Assembly (NCBI GenBank): GCA_023416855.1
Contig: JAEZGU010000301.1
Location: 1 to 11,071, forward strand
Length of the DNA: 11,071 nt
Source of the DNA: Bacillota bacterium
GTDB lineage: Bacteria > Bacillota > Clostridia > Tissierellales > Sedimentibacteraceae
Reading direction: 5' to 3'
In this document: piece by piece, positions 1 through 7,900 of the stretch
Numbering within the stretch: position 1 is the first letter of the stretch
Layout: each line of letters begins with the position of its first letter
Translations under genes and position numbers: made by a program
The notes under the pieces: generated by a model
Database searches by the model: none
What the model saw: the letters and a program-made list of their open reading frames with translations, nothing else
What the model was told of the DNA's origin: nothing

Positions 1-584
1 AGCTGGAGGAACTTCCTCATCGAGTTAAAAGGCCGAGGCCTCAAGGGTGTTCAACTGATTATCGGAGACAAAAACCTTGGTATGCTCGAATCCATTCCTG
101 AAGTATTTCCAGATGCTAAATATCAGCGTTGTAAGGTGCATTTCTATAGAAATATTTTCTCCGTAACTCCCCGTAGCCGGATTAATTCGTAGCAAAAATG
201 CTTAAGGCAATCCATGCCCAGGAAAGTAAAGAAGCTGCTCGTGAAAAGGCAAAGCAGGTCGCTTATGAGTTAAGGAACATGAAGCTCAAAGAAGCGGCCA
301 AAAAGCTTGAGGATGGTATTGAGGAGACCTTAACATACATAAACTTTCCCTATGAGCACTGGAATCGGATACGGACTAACAATGCGATTTAGCGCGTGAA
401 TCGCGAAATAATGCGACGTACAAAAGTAGTAGGTACATTTCCTGATGGACAGTCAGCCCTTATGCTGGTATGTGCCCCACTTCGTCATGTGGCTGGTACC
501 CAGTGGGGAGCTAAGCTCTACATGAACATGAAGCATCTGGATCAAATGCAATCTGCCGATGAAGCAGCTTACATTATCGGCTAA
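1..584 (+). pseudogene. IS256/Mutator-family transposase, 5'-truncated, frameshifted and nonsense-mutated
   Basis: Remnant of a Mutator-type (IS256 family) DDE transposase, whose intact form cuts and joins IS ends. Frame 1 from base 1 reads a typical central segment with GDKNLGM, where a catalytic Asp is expected, and the C/H pair of QRCKVHFYRN. The reading breaks near 187-189 (frame 1 to frame 3, consistent with loss of one base) and resumes as VAKMLKAIHAQES. It then continues through the family signature FPYEHWNRIRTNNAI, hits TAG at 390-392, and resumes RVNREIMRRTKVVGTFPDG to a normal C-terminus ending at 584. The TAG sits where the family usually has Glu in NA(L/I)ERVNRE, so GAG to TAG is the simplest change. 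The 5' part lies outside the window. Family assignment rests on recognised motifs and is firm; the pseudogene status follows from two independent lesions. Confidence 0.9.
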
Positions 585-746
585 CTACCGGTTACCAAGC
601 GGTTATTATTGAATTTGCGAAAAATACTTGATGGTATCAAGCACCTGGAACAAATGCAATTTGCTGATGAAGCAGCTTACATAGCCGGCTAACTACCGGA
701 AACCAAACGGCTAATTATGAATTTGTGAAAAACACTTGACGGTACC
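531..746. repeat. Tandem direct repeat, 2 x 108 bp, of the IS256 transposase 3' end
   Basis: Unit 1 is 531-638 and unit 2 is 639-746; they abut exactly and align without gaps. By hand count 18 of 108 positions differ (about 83% identity). Each unit encodes the last 17 codons of the transposase (KHLDQMQSADEAAYIIG and KHLEQMQFADEAAYIAG, both followed by TAA) plus the following roughly 55 bp of IS end, finishing in GATGGTATC or GACGGTACC. The second unit has no transposase body before it. It may be an old tandem duplication that has diverged, or two related IS copies joined by deletion. Confidence 0.85.
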
Positions 747-849
747 CTGAGATTGAAAGATATATAAAGTATTATAATGAACAAAGAATTAAAGAAAAAC
801 TAGGATGGATGGCCCTGTGCAATACAGGCTCAGCCTCTTGGCTGCATAA
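746..849 (+). pseudogene. IS3-family (IS150-like) transposase OrfB, C-terminal fragment with a frameshift
   Basis: From 746 the sequence reads PEIERYIKYYNEQRIKEKLGW, the characteristic C-terminal stretch of IS3-family OrfB (rve-type integrase core) just before its end. After the Met codon at about 809 a base appears to be missing. In the shifted frame the reading continues PVQYRLSLLAA to a TAA at 847-849, matching the usual (S)PVQYR ending of these proteins. Only about 35 residues remain, abutting the second IS256 3'-end repeat, so the element was truncated by a recombination or insertion junction near 746. It has no function by itself. Confidence 0.8.
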
Positions 850-905
850 AAAAATTGCAAGGCAGTAAAAACTGCCCTGCAAAAAAGTCTAACTTTTTGG
901 GGTCA
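850..905 (+). mobile_element. Right end of the IS3-family element with terminal repeat
   Basis: Read on the minus strand from 905, the sequence begins TGACCCCAAAAAGTTAGAC, the form expected for IS150-group terminal inverted repeats (IS3 family ends begin TGA). Just inside lies a 12-bp-arm hairpin with one mismatch (855-866 with 871-882, loop AAAA), which would also hinder transcription running out of the element. The matching left end is not in the window, so only one end of the element survives. Confidence 0.7.
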
Positions 906-1071
906 CATCAAAAATTTCCTCACCGTGAGTACTTTTTGATATATATTAAGTTATTATTAATTTATAACATAAAATCGAATACCTCATTTGATTAATGCAT
1001 GCTATCAAGAATCCAGAACTTAACTAAATAATGCGAAGAAAATTGATAATTAGTATTTTTGACTACTTACA
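906..1071. other. AT-rich spacer between IS scar and first island gene
   Basis: No coding frame of interest is seen. The only structure is the dyad around 924, described separately, flanked by the outer arms TCAAAAA (908-914) and TTTTTGA (933-939). Confidence 0.6.
919..931 (-). repeat. Palindromic repeat, copy 1 (inverted orientation)
   Basis: CTCACCGTGAGTA with dyad centre at 924. Its reverse complement shares TACTCACGGTGAG and a following AA(A/T)TT with the copies at 4636-4650 and 10077-10091. It starts only 13 bases after the IS3 end at 905. Confidence 0.7.
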
Positions 1072-1623
1072 TCAATAAGCCAAGCATATTGCAATAGGTT
1101 CTACGTAAAGTTTTATTCTCTTCTTATTCAATATAGTCACTATCACTTCTATTTTAAGTCTATTTCTACTTTGAAGATCAATACAAATATTCTCAAATAA
1201 AAATGAATCATTATCTTCATTATCTATTTGTAAAGATGTTTCCACGGTGCAAACCTTATTTGAATCTAAATTAAATGATGTATTCTCTAGCTTTTTATTA
1301 TCAAAGGGTATGGCGATATCTGGTTTGTAATAAACTTTTTTGTTATTTGCAGATAATTTAATAGTGATATCAGTAATACCTGTCCCCACTTTTCCTATAT
1401 TGAAAATATCAAATTTAAGATATATATAAAATGCATTTGCATTTTCTGGCCCAACAATCTTTTGATTAAAAAAACCATCACCATCAGAATCCCGTTTTAT
1501 ATACTTTAGTTTTCCTTCTTTCAATGATAGTTTGACTCTGGGTTTACTCTGCATAAATTCTTTTATCCAACTTAAGAAAAAGCCCAATATAGTTCCTAAT
1601 AGTACACTCAAAACTTTATCCAT
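1072..1623 (-). CDS. Small membrane-anchored protein with a beta-rich outer or cytoplasmic domain, unknown function
   Basis: I do not recognise a named family. The 183-residue product starts MDKVLSVLLGTILGFFLSWI: one hydrophobic helix (about residues 4-20) followed by Lys/Gln-rich residues, which looks like an N-terminal membrane anchor rather than a cleaved signal peptide. The rest (about 30-183) alternates short hydrophobic and charged strands (FYIYLKFDIFNIGKVGTGI; RLKIEVIVTIL) and suggests a beta-sandwich. I chose ATG 1623 rather than the in-frame ATG at 1632 because AGGAG directly abuts the latter, while it lies 9 bases before the former. The start overlaps by one base (TAATG) the stop of a short upstream ORF. 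Its role may be to sense or anchor at the membrane, but that is a guess. It is separated by about 395 bp from the HAD/phosphoesterase operon and appears to have its own promoter. Confidence 0.7.
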   Translation of the reverse strand: MDKVLSVLLGTILGFFLSWIKEFMQSKPRVKLSLKEGKLKYIKRDSDGDGFFNQKIVGPENANAFYIYLKFDIFNIGKVGTGITDITIKLSANNKKVYYKPDIAIPFDNKKLENTSFNLDSNKVCTVETSLQIDNEDNDSFLFENICIDLQSRNRLKIEVIVTILNKKRIKLYVEPIAICLAY

Positions 1624-1667
1624 TAGTAGCATCTCCTGTAAAGTATTTTTTCAATGTCGCAAAACAT
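1623..1667 (-). CDS. Possible 14-codon leader ORF coupled to the membrane-protein gene
   Basis: The frame encodes MFCDIEKILYRRCY and ends in TAA, which overlaps the downstream ATG as TAATG. A very good Shine-Dalgarno (AAGGAG) lies 7 bases before its ATG, better placed than any site for the longer gene. That gene's own AGGAG is inside this short frame. The layout is what translational coupling looks like; the peptide resembles nothing I know. It could also be a fortuitous start in a leader region. Confidence 0.4.
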   Translation of the reverse strand: MFCDIEKILYRRCY

Positions 1668-1695
1668 TTTTTGTCTCCTTCATCTCTGAACTATC

Positions 1696-1724
1696 CTTAT
1701 AGCACTTCTTGCAAGCGGTATTAA
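1696..1724 (-). promoter_or_regulatory. Candidate promoter for the leader ORF and membrane-protein gene
   Basis: On the minus strand TTAATA (1724-1719), a 17-base spacer, then TATAAG (1701-1696) preceded by TG at the extended -10 position. Transcription would begin near 1689, some 20 bases before the leader ORF. The -35 is weak. Confidence 0.35.
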
Positions 1725-1725
1725 C

Positions 1726-1744
1726 ACCCAGCAAAGCACTGGGT
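1726..1744. promoter_or_regulatory. Inverted repeat next to the candidate -35, possible operator
   Basis: ACCCAG (1726-1731) and CTGGGT (1739-1744) form a perfect 6-bp dyad with a 7-base centre, immediately upstream of the candidate promoter at 1696-1724. The position suits a regulator site; no protein is identified. Confidence 0.3.
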
Positions 1745-1952
1745 CAGGCTGTACTTCATAGCCTAGATTAGACGAATTAACAGAGATGCATGAGATATAT
1801 TTATTAACTTTTGAACATTGGCGCATTATGTACATGGTAATTTACTGAACGTATATATTTTACTCATTTATTGATAGTAATCATGTGTGTACATGAATAC
1901 AATTAGGCAAATTGTATTATAGCTCTGATTTCTGAATTTTTTCTATTTACAT
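1745..1952. other. Gene-free AT-rich stretch
   Basis: Part of the 395-bp gap between 1623 and 2019. No coding frame with a ribosome site is seen. The self-complementary word TGTACATG or close forms occur twice (near 1830 and 1886), with no clear meaning. Confidence 0.5.
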
Positions 1953-1996
1953 ATAATAAGAGTATAGATCTTATTACTGAACTCTACTCTTATTAT
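1953..1996 (-). terminator. Inverted repeat after the HAD gene, possible transcript end
   Basis: The arms 1953-1964 and 1985-1996 are perfectly complementary over 12 bp (ATAATAAGAGTA), and the pairing extends outward with a one-base bulge to about 1947 and 2003. The loop is 20 bases. It lies about 20 bases beyond the stop of the leftward HAD gene. No clean U-run follows, so it may stabilise the 3' end rather than terminate. Confidence 0.35.
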
Positions 1997-2018
1997 TATG
2001 TAAATTATAAATATAATA

Positions 2019-2852
2019 TCAATAATTGTTAATTTTCGAGATTATTTCAATAACTTCCGAAAATGATTTTATGGTGAAATCCGGTGATAACCCCGAATTT
2101 ATCCATTGCTCTTTTATTTGCTTTTCACGAATAAAATCTTCTTCGCTCCAATGTGATATTGCAACTAATTTCTTATATAAATCACCATTATCAATGGCAT
2201 AATTTAACCAGACAGATAATATTCCGGCTTGTTTAGCCATAAATATATCTTTAGTTAGACTATCGCCAATATAAATAGCCTCATTTAGAGAGATATTCTC
2301 ATTATCACAAATTTGTTGAAGAAGATCTGGATTGGGTTTTTTTCCATGCACTATCTGAGTTTTTGAAGAGCTTGGTATATTATTAGGTCTTACATATTGA
2401 CTATCTGATACATATAATTTTTTAAAATATTGATCGATATTTAGTTTTTGCAATCTATAAAACCCATTTTCTTCAGCTGATTCTGTATAGCCTACAACTG
2501 CAATATTATGCAATGTTAAGAATTCCAAAAATCCATTTACATTTGGGTAAAGCTGAAGTTTATCTTTTCTAACAGAGTTGAAACTATGAAAAGCAGGGTT
2601 TAGAACTTCCTGAATTTGTTCTTTTGAATACTCAGGAAATTTCTTTTTAATTGCAGGTAGGTTTAATGTTGCATAGGGATATTCAACACTTCCCGCATTC
2701 TGATGAACCGCCTTATATTCAATCAATAATTCTTCTTCTGAAATGTCAAGTATTTTAGACAGTTCTTGAACCATATTATAAAAAGCCGGAACAAAAAAAC
2801 CGATCCAAGAATAAAGGGTATCGTCTAAATCTGTAATTACTAATTTTATCAT
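2019..2852 (-). CDS. HAD-superfamily hydrolase (phosphatase-like)
   Basis: A 277-residue haloacid-dehalogenase-fold hydrolase, expected to remove phosphate from a small molecule through an aspartyl-phosphate intermediate in the cytoplasm. Motif I is DLDDT (Asp8 nucleophile, Asp10 acid/base). Motif II is the Thr in VVGYTES (about 123). Motif III is Lys in GKKPNPDLL (about 171-172), and motif IV is GDSLTKDI (Asp197, Asp202). Residues about 18-100 between motifs I and II form a helical C1-type cap, so the substrate is probably small. All catalytic residues are present. I chose ATG 2852 because GAGAG lies 8 bases upstream and the protein then begins MIKLVITDLDDT as is usual; GTG 2861 and ATG 2858 are too close to that site. 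It lies 18 bases after the phosphoesterase stop, so the two form one operon. The substrate cannot be told from sequence. Pairing with a phosphoesterase suggests sequential steps on the same nucleotide or phosphate compound (inference). Confidence 0.85.
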   Translation of the reverse strand: MIKLVITDLDDTLYSWIGFFVPAFYNMVQELSKILDISEEELLIEYKAVHQNAGSVEYPYATLNLPAIKKKFPEYSKEQIQEVLNPAFHSFNSVRKDKLQLYPNVNGFLEFLTLHNIAVVGYTESAEENGFYRLQKLNIDQYFKKLYVSDSQYVRPNNIPSSSKTQIVHGKKPNPDLLQQICDNENISLNEAIYIGDSLTKDIFMAKQAGILSVWLNYAIDNGDLYKKLVAISHWSEEDFIREKQIKEQWINSGLSPDFTIKSFSEVIEIISKINNY

Positions 2853-2870
2853 AAACATCACTCTCTTAAT

Positions 2871-4442
2871 TTATATTTTGATTTTAATTGTTTGAGACAG
2901 AGTATCACTTGAACTATTATCTTTAAATATCTTATAATATTTCAATTCCAAATTATCCGTATTAAATGTAATTGTTGCAAATTTATTATCTTGACTATTG
3001 GAACCAGTTCCCCCCATACCTATTACATTTATTTTTTTTAAGTCTTCAAAATTTATATCTTTAGCATGAGGATCTTTGGGATAGTTAATTTGAGACAGAA
3101 ATGATTGATGCTTGTGACCATGTAACAATATTTTCACATTATGTTTTATTAACCATTGCATTAATCTATCCGCATCATAAACCACACTGCTTGATCGTTT
3201 GGTCTCAATTAATTCCTTAAAGCAGGTCGGCAAGTAATGGTGATGCATAATTACTATTCTCACTGAACTGTTTTCCTGATGACCATCCCATCCCATGTTA
3301 GCAGCCACAAAATCCAATTGCTCTTGAGATAAATAGCCATGGCCTTCAAAATCTTCATATTGTTGTAAAAGTAGACTATTTAGCGAGGCTATCTCTACTG
3401 TTCTTCCAGATTCTAATAAAAACTTCCTTCCACATGCTATGAATTTATTTGGATAAAGATTATAAACTGAATGATAGAATTCACTATAATCTTTAAAACT
3501 ATCCGGATTATTGGAAACATATTCCGGATCATCATCTCCTAATTTCTTATTCATCCAATTTAAGTCATGATTTCCTGGACAAAAAATAATATTTTCCGAG
3601 TTAAGGGTTGGCGATGATGTAGTATAATTCAATTCTGATATAAATTTCTTAGCTGTTTCAAAACCTTCTTTTTTACCACAAGAAGTTATATCTCCCGTAA
3701 TAATTAATCCACTTATTTTATTATCATCTAAAGCCTTTAATATATGATCCTGTAGAGTGACATTTGTTGGTGTCTTATGAACTTGATAATTATTTTCTGC
3801 AAAATGAAGATCAGATAACCAAAGCAAAGTATTACTTTCACATTCATAATATTTTGAACTAAAATTATGAGGTTCAATAAAATTTGCATTTAAGAGAACT
3901 ATTTCAAAATCCAGATCGTCAACTTCAACTTCACGAGCAAACCAAACTGTTCTGTTTTGCTGTATCAATTCATTTACTCCATATATTCTTTTACCATCAA
4001 ACTTTTTATAATCAGAATCCCCATCTTTAAATAATGTATCAATATTGACATATGAATATTTTCTTAACTCATCGGATGAACACTCTTCTATTTCTGAGAA
4101 TTTAAACCAAGCATGATAATTACGCTCATTATAATAATTTGGAGTTTTTTCCTTTTCGGGCGAAAAGATTTTATTATCTTTATTATGATCTATCGCTTCA
4201 CATATAGCCTTATATACTTTTCTTTGACCGGAATCAACAAGGAATATTTTTAGAGGATTTGATCTTGCTTTTGCACCTAGTATAGCAAATTCATCAAACG
4301 GCGTCACTTCATGGCCTTTCTTCCACCAAGCCCACCATACATAGCCATACTTAGTAATTACTTCACAGTGATTTTTTATTGTTTCATCATTTTCTGTTAC
4401 CAAATCGCGAAATCGTAAAATCATCGTACCAAATCTTCCCAT
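2871..4442 (-). CDS. Calcineurin-like metallophosphoesterase with an unassigned Trp-rich N-terminal domain
   Basis: A 523-residue two-part protein. Residues about 205-450 are a calcineurin-type dimetal phosphoesterase with every hallmark: DLH (211-213), GD (250-251), GNHD (290-293), the His cluster MHHH (399-402) and GHKH (442-445). It should therefore hydrolyse phosphomonoester, diester or cyclic-nucleotide bonds in the cytoplasm. No signal peptide or membrane segment is seen. Residues about 7-195 form a separate domain that I do not assign. It has a striking GYVWWAWWKKG (33-43), then IFLVDSGQRKVYKA (66-79) and PNYYNERNYHAWFKF (101-115), which suggest a beta-barrel ligand- or nucleic-acid-binding fold. 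Two starts are possible: ATG 4442 with GGGGG four bases upstream, and ATG 4424 (MILRFRDLV) with GGAAG. The shared core begins at the latter. It is the first gene of an operon with the HAD hydrolase. Substrate and physiological role are unknown; a signalling-nucleotide or defence role is an inference from the island context. Confidence 0.88.
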   Translation of the reverse strand: MGRFGTMILRFRDLVTENDETIKNHCEVITKYGYVWWAWWKKGHEVTPFDEFAILGAKARSNPLKIFLVDSGQRKVYKAICEAIDHNKDNKIFSPEKEKTPNYYNERNYHAWFKFSEIEECSSDELRKYSYVNIDTLFKDGDSDYKKFDGKRIYGVNELIQQNRTVWFAREVEVDDLDFEIVLLNANFIEPHNFSSKYYECESNTLLWLSDLHFAENNYQVHKTPTNVTLQDHILKALDDNKISGLIITGDITSCGKKEGFETAKKFISELNYTTSSPTLNSENIIFCPGNHDLNWMNKKLGDDDPEYVSNNPDSFKDYSEFYHSVYNLYPNKFIACGRKFLLESGRTVEIASLNSLLLQQYEDFEGHGYLSQEQLDFVAANMGWDGHQENSSVRIVIMHHHYLPTCFKELIETKRSSSVVYDADRLMQWLIKHNVKILLHGHKHQSFLSQINYPKDPHAKDINFEDLKKINVIGMGGTGSNSQDNKFATITFNTDNLELKYYKIFKDNSSSDTLSQTIKIKI

Positions 4443-4490
4443 AATACCCCCTTATTACATCTATAATTTTTATACAAGGCACATAAAAGC

Positions 4491-4519
4491 ATTATAACAT
4501 ATCATAAAAGCAAAATCAA
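4491..4519 (-). promoter_or_regulatory. Sigma-70-type promoter for the phosphoesterase-HAD operon
   Basis: On the minus strand TTGATT (4519-4514), a 17-base spacer and a perfect TATAAT (4496-4491). Transcription would start near 4484, about 40 bases before ATG 4442. It is the best promoter in the window by consensus. Confidence 0.65.
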
Positions 4520-4521
4520 AC

Positions 4522-4540
4522 TGACGTTCTTAAAACGTCA
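4522..4540. promoter_or_regulatory. Operator-like dyad abutting the -35 box
   Basis: TGACGTT (4522-4528) and AACGTCA (4534-4540) form a perfect 7-bp inverted repeat with a 5-base centre, directly upstream of the -35 at 4514-4519. A dimeric regulator could bind here. As RNA it could also form a small hairpin, but no U-run follows. Confidence 0.4.
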
Positions 4541-4633
4541 ATTTGCCGAAAGTTTCTCTGTTCAATATACATATCTCCAGAATTCATTTCTAGTTAGATG
4601 TATAGAATATTATGCTTATTTCATTTATAACAT

Positions 4634-4652
4634 TTTACTCACGGTGAGTAAA
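4634..4652 (+). repeat. Palindromic repeat, copy 2
   Basis: TTTACTCAC-G-GTGAGTAAA, with perfect 9-bp arms around the central base 4643. It shares TACTCACGGTGAG and a following AA(A/T)TT with the copies at 924 and 10083. It lies between the phosphoesterase operon and the NTPase gene, about 190 bp upstream of the former. Confidence 0.75.
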
Positions 4653-4682
4653 TTCCCAAGTAATCAAACTTAAATACGTTCC

Positions 4683-4832
4683 TTATTGCAACATTCTTGT
4701 ACCAGTTAAAATTATTAGTAACCATATAAATAATATTGCTATGCATATTATAAAAACCAATTTAAATCTATCCCTTATTTTCCCCCTTCTCCATATATTC
4801 TGAACAAGTTTTAAAGTTTTTACATTCTCAAT
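4683..4832 (-). CDS. Possible small single-helix membrane protein, start unclear
   Basis: This open frame in the gap downstream of the NTPase gene has an Arg/Lys-rich stretch (IWRRGKIRDRFK) followed by a strongly hydrophobic run (LVFIICIAILFIWLLIIL) and a short tail TGTRMLQ ending at 4683. That is the pattern of a small inner-membrane protein oriented by the positive-inside rule. There is no ATG or GTG in the frame. Purine-rich GGAGAAGGGGG lies inside it (around 4780), so a TTG a little downstream or an ATT near 4832 are the only starts. It may be real, a remnant, or chance in AT-rich DNA. Confidence 0.22.
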   Translation of the reverse strand: MENVKTLKLVQNIWRRGKIRDRFKLVFIICIAILFIWLLIILTGTRMLQ

Positions 4833-4906
4833 TATCCATGGTTAAACACTTTCACTGAATTATATAGATTATCATTATCTTGTTTTCTTAATCGTCAACG
4901 ATAATA

Positions 4907-7900
4907 CTATTTTGTTCTTTGTTTTCTTCCAATAGCCCTATAAAAATTACTATCATCTTTATCAAAGTCAAATTTCGTTATCCATCCATGTTTTTCAAAC
5001 GAAGAAAGCAACCTATTATTCAGTTCATTTGCCTCAAATCTAGGACGTCTACCTTCAAAAAGGCTAATATAGTTATCCATATTTAACCTTCTCAAAAATC
5101 CAATCGAAACTACATTGCTATTCATATCAGGTACACAATTGGCAAATAACTCTATCTTGTTATTACTTGACACCGAATCTGAATTAATAACATCTGATAA
5201 AAGTTTCAAATCCATCGAGTATTGCTCATTTTTAATAACCTCAATATGTCTTATCGCTATCTCTAGTATTGCATTTTGTACAATAGTTTTACTTTTTGAG
5301 TATCTTTTCAACAGATAAGGAATATCTCTGATTTCGAGATTATTATAAAGTATATATCTTATAACATTATCAGAATAGTTTTTATTAATTACTGAGATCG
5401 AATTTTCTTCATTTTTCATTAATGTAATTTTGAATTTGTCAGGAATATCTATATCCAATAGGTTTATCATTTCATCTGATGAATAGTTGTCTGAGCTAAT
5501 TATTTCATTGGTATATTTTTCAATATTTTTGACTATATAGTTCATTAGATTCTCTGTATAATTGCTCCTCATAAATATCAAAGAATTAATTGTCATCTTT
5601 ATAACACCATTACTTATTAAAATATCTATCTTATCTCTGTTGATTCCTAGTATATTAAAAATATTATATTTATAGGTAAGTGCCGTTAAGATTTCATTAT
5701 ATTTTTCATTAATAAGAGTATTGCAAATAACTATTGAATCAAAAAATTTAGAAGATGAATCTTCACCATATTTTTGATCAATTTCTCGATAGCTAAAATC
5801 TAGCCTAACTGAAGTCCCATTAATAGTTTCAATAAGAGTGTCATCTAAGCCCATATTTGACCTTATAAAATAACTTAGTATATTATCCTTGTTCTCATTA
5901 ATTTTTCTTTTATCAAAGATTTGTTTCCAAAAAATCTTTGATGTAATTTTATTTATATCATGTATTTGTGTATTCATTAAATTAATGTATTCAACTTTTA
6001 AATCTTCCTCTACATCCTCATTATTAATAACATTAGTAGCAACTTCGCAACTATCATTAATATTAGAACCACATTCATCAATGATTAACTTAATATACTC
6101 ATTGATATTTTTAGATATATAATTATTAAGGGGTTCTGCTGGCTTGGATAAAATTAAAGTATAATTTTTAGTATTAAAATCATTGCTATTATCCATGTTG
6201 TATTTTGTTACTAATATTAAATTAATCATTCTTAGATTTAATTCATACAAATTAGCTTTGTAAACAGCATCAAAGAGTTCTTTATCTGACTTTTCATAAT
6301 CTATATAATTAAATTTAGCATCTAGCGCAAACAATCCTTTAATAATTTTATCAATATCAGGGTCAGATACTGCTAAAAAATCAATACAGTTATGTATAAA
6401 TTTTGACATAACACCTTCATTATTATTCCTAACAATAACTTCTTTCGAACTAAAGTAAAATGTATTAATAATATAATCGATCTTTTGTTGATTACTAAAT
6501 TCAACTTCTTCTATTATCCATTTACACATAGAATCCCATATTAAATTCATTTTATTTATGAATATATCTTTTTCTACCCCCAAACTCAAAAACTCATTAA
6601 CAAACCGTTCTGGTTTTGTAGAAATTATCCGATTAAGAAATCTATTAAGTTGCTTATTATATATAGCTTCATTTTTTATAAGAAAAATTAACAAATCAAA
6701 ATTAAGTGTTTCGGTAGCGTCATAATCAACAACTCTTAGACGGGAAACAACCAATAGTGGATTCGTTAATTTATATGAATAATCTTTTGCTTCCTCATCT
6801 GTAACACTACGTAAAAATATCTTATCATTTCTACTTAGACTATTTTCATAGAAATATGTCATATAATCGGGGTATGTTTCATCTATATACCCTTTACGTA
6901 TTAAAAACTTTATTAAAGAGAAATAGTAACTAGATTTTATCTCTTCGAATTTTTCTTCATCACCAATTTCATTTACATATGTAGATTTAAAGATCTCGTC
7001 AATATTCTCCCGATTAATAATATTTTTTATATAACCATTTCTAACCATTTCTTGTCTTTCTTTCAATTCTCTAATTATTATACTATTACTTTCAATCTTA
7101 CCATTTAGAAGATCATTAATGAGTGCTTTTTTTCTGAAGTATTCAGGATTATTTTGAAATGTCGCAAAGTAATTCTCTATATCAAGGTTCGTCCAACCAT
7201 AATTTTGGTCATAATATTGAACGGTATGTGGATTTTCTTTCATAGCTTTTATTAGTTCTATACGAGTCTTAAAATCTATTTCTTCGCGATTTCCAACTTT
7301 AATTCTTTTTTTATCAAATACTACATAAATTGCATCTAATTCATCTAAATCATTTAAGTGTTGATTGTTTATTTCTTCATTCATACGATGCAATTTATCT
7401 ATTTCTTTCTGCAACCTATTGACTTCATTTTCTATAAATTCATTCTTTTTATTAAATAGGGTATGTACAAATCCCCTTGATAAATGCAAGTCATTGAAAT
7501 CTCTTGGAAATATATTTTTATACACTATCATAGCCAATAATTTGTTTTCATTTTGCTCTGTAGATGTCATTAAAAAACGATTATAATAAATGACAAACTC
7601 ATTATATATATTTTTAAGAATACGCATATCATCTATATAAAGCGATAAACTTTGAATAAAATCTTCCTCGAAAAGTTCAAAGATTCCCCCATCTTTAAAA
7701 TATTCTATAAATATATCATATGAATTAGATCCATCAATAACAGGCACAATTGGTATTATGAAGTCAAAAAATTTAGTTCGGTCTTTTGTTATAAATATAT
7801 CATCTCTAAGTAAATAGAAAAAACGGAGTGGTTCACTAAAGTGAAGTGAATCATTATTAGTTTTTCTATGTTTATTATTTACAAGAGCATTTATCTCGCG

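Noticed and set aside
396..584. Separate 62-codon gene starting at GTG 396
   Set aside because: It is the C-terminal part of the IS256 transposase after an internal stop, not an independent gene.
1630..1632. ATG 1632 as start of the membrane protein
   Set aside because: AGGAG directly abuts it with no spacing; ATG 1623 has the right distance.
2856..2861. GTG 2861 or ATG 2858 as start of the HAD hydrolase
   Set aside because: Both are too close to the GAGAG site, and HAD proteins of this type begin within a few residues before the DxD motif, as from ATG 2852.
5115..7586. Open frames on the plus strand inside the NTPase gene (5115-5318, 5889-6122, 7365-7586)
   Set aside because: They are antisense to an intact, well-motifed gene, short, without ribosome sites, and hydrophobic only because of the opposite-strand composition.
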